From: DATAFT01 sp035544635
Lineage (GTDB): Bacteria; Acidobacteriota; Thermoanaerobaculia; Multivoradales; Multivoraceae
NCBI GenBank assembly: GCA_035544635.1
Contig: DATKDQ010000315.1
Location: 1 to 6,085 of the forward strand
Direction of reading: 5' to 3'
Length of the DNA stretch: 6,085 bases
The notes beneath the pieces are model-generated. The model searched no databases. It was given only the letters and a program-made list of their open reading frames with translations, and had not been told where the DNA came from. The position numbers were made by a program, and so were the translations under genes. Of this stretch, positions 5,505 to 6,085 are shown in pieces. Numbering within the stretch: the first letter of the stretch is position 1; every line of letters begins with the position of its first letter.

Positions 5505-5542
5505 GCTAGCGGGGCCGTGGTAGTGACCACGGACCCGCTAGC
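5505..5542. repeat. CTAG-footed hairpin C (AGTG loop)
   Basis: A 17-position stem (5505-5521 with 5526-5542) has a single mismatch (5514/5533) and begins and ends with GCTAGC. The loop is AGTG, unlike A and B, and there is no GGA internal loop. The bases in front (5490-5510) resemble those in front of hairpin B (5354-5372): both have GGCGGG, then AG...CAT, then GCTAGC. It stands about 35 bases before the first recognisable kinase codon and may mark the edge of the inserted repeats. Confidence 0.8.
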
Positions 5543-5575
5543 ATTCGCGCTGGCGGTCGGGAGAGGGGCGAGGCC

Positions 5576-6085
5576 GGGCCGTACCGCATCCTCTCCGAGA
5601 TCGGCCGCGGCGGGATGGGCGTCGTCTACCAGGCGAGGCGAAGATCCTCGACTTCGGGCTCGCGCGTCACGAGCCCTCCGACCTCACCCGGCCCGGCGCC
5701 CGGCTGGGCACGCTCGCCTACATGTCGCCCGAGCAGGCGCGCGGCCGGCCCTTCGACCACCGCACCGACATCTGGTCCTCTGGCCGCGCCGCGCAAGGCG
5801 CGCAAGCACATGGCCTGGGCGCACAAGCTCCTGGGCGACGTGGCGGTGAGAGAGGAGCGCTTCGACGATGGCCGGCGCGAGTACGACGCCGCACTCGCGG
5901 TGCTCGAGCATCACCACTGCCCGATCATCGAGTGGAGGATTCTGCTCGCCGCCGCCGACATGGCGAGCGCCTACCGCGACCTCGGGCTCGCCGAGCGCTA
6001 CCGCGCCCGCTCGCGCGCGGTGCTGCACTCCCTCGGCGAGTCCATCACCGACGATCGGCTGCGGCGGAACTTCCTGGGCTCGGGG
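5576..6085 (+). pseudogene. Remnant of a Ser/Thr protein kinase with C-terminal TPR-like region, internally deleted and frameshifted
   Basis: Three coding blocks of one protein type lie end to end in changing frames. Block 1 (5576-about 5638) reads GPYRILSEIGRGGMGVVYQAR, kinase subdomain I with its glycine loop. Block 2 (about 5641-5781, a different frame) reads KILDFGLAR, then GTLAYMSPEQA and HRTDIWS: the DFG, activation segment, P-E and D-x-W of subdomains VII-IX. Block 3 (about 5789-6085, back in the first frame) contains ARKHMAWAHKLLGDVA, then REYDAALAVL and LAAADMASAYRDLG, TPR-like helices of the kind found at the end of large signalling kinases. The VAIK lysine, the HRD catalytic loop and everything between subdomain IX and the tail are missing. 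No start codon precedes block 1 and no stop is reached before the window ends. A gene finder might call a short gene from ATG 5810, but it would be a tail without its kinase. Assembly error is a possible alternative to real deletion. Confidence 0.8.

Larger units (their letters stand above)
5289..5542. repeat. Array of seven consecutive hairpins, right block
   Basis: Within 254 bases seven inverted repeats follow one another. They are 5289-5301 (5-bp stem, GAA loop), 5303-5318 (6 bp, TCCT), 5335-5352 (7 bp, TCCG), 5368-5405 (hairpin B), 5405-5465 (14-bp stem, 33-base loop), 5472-5488 (7 bp, GCA) and 5505-5542 (hairpin C). The gaps between them are 0-16 bases. No open reading frame with codon-like content runs through it. 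With 5224-5288 it makes up the whole non-coding stretch between the DUF599-like gene and the kinase remnant. Confidence 0.7.

Noticed and set aside
5289..5542. CRISPR array or riboswitch
   Set aside because: Units are not of constant length with unique spacers, no cas gene is present, and no known aptamer core was recognised.
4161..5575. Integron attC sites around the DUF599-like gene
   Set aside because: The paired R-box cores (GTTRRRY with RYYYAAC) are absent; one palindromic GTTTAAC at 5231-5237 has no partner at attC spacing and lies in the gene's leader.
5445..5849. Plus-strand open frame through hairpin C and into the kinase remnant
   Set aside because: It reads the kinase blocks in a frame that gives none of their motifs, and its start lies in the repeat arm.

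Overview
The window is GC-rich throughout (about 70 % by eye). It codes with the heavy G/C third-position bias of a high-GC bacterium. Eukaryote-like signalling proteins (a Ser/Thr kinase joined to TPR repeats), an exported M19 dipeptidase and the general style suggest a deltaproteobacterial, myxobacterial or related Gram-negative lineage. That placement is inference: there is no rRNA or marker gene that settles it.

Left part (1-4160) is ordinary and dense. A minus-strand prephenate dehydrogenase (TyrA, 8-841) is divergently oriented from a plus-strand operon of three hydrolases. These are an exported membrane-dipeptidase-family zinc peptidase (1076-2449), a NUDT19-like Nudix hydrolase with a split Nudix box (2446-3318, ATGA overlap) and a LACTB2-like metallo-beta-lactamase-fold hydrolase (3330-4160, 11-bp gap). 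The spacing argues for co-transcription and translational coupling. The Nudix gene carries an in-frame 30-bp tandem duplication.

Right part (4161-5575) is unusual. A minus-strand multi-pass membrane protein that resembles the DUF599 family (4372-5223) sits between two blocks of structured non-coding DNA. The outermost layer is a 73-bp inverted repeat (4165-4237 and 5402-5474, 70/73 matching, no gaps). Inside it lie a shorter direct repeat (4308-4341 and 5303-5335) and a family of short hairpins whose feet are the tetranucleotide CTAG. Two of these hairpins have the same ACCC loop and the same GGA/GGA internal loop but different stem sequence. Eight of the nine CTAG sites in the window fall in these blocks and none falls in an intact gene. 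This resembles REP/BIME or MITE-type elements, or a hairpin-flanked cassette, but no transposase or integrase is present and the family was not recognised.

Far right (5576-6085) holds the wreck of a large Ser/Thr kinase-TPR gene. Subdomain I, subdomains VII-IX and the C-terminal TPR-like tail survive in alternating reading frames, with the ATP-lysine and catalytic-loop regions deleted. It runs off the window edge. The part right of 4161 therefore looks like a repeat-rich, decaying region beside a conserved metabolic neighbourhood.
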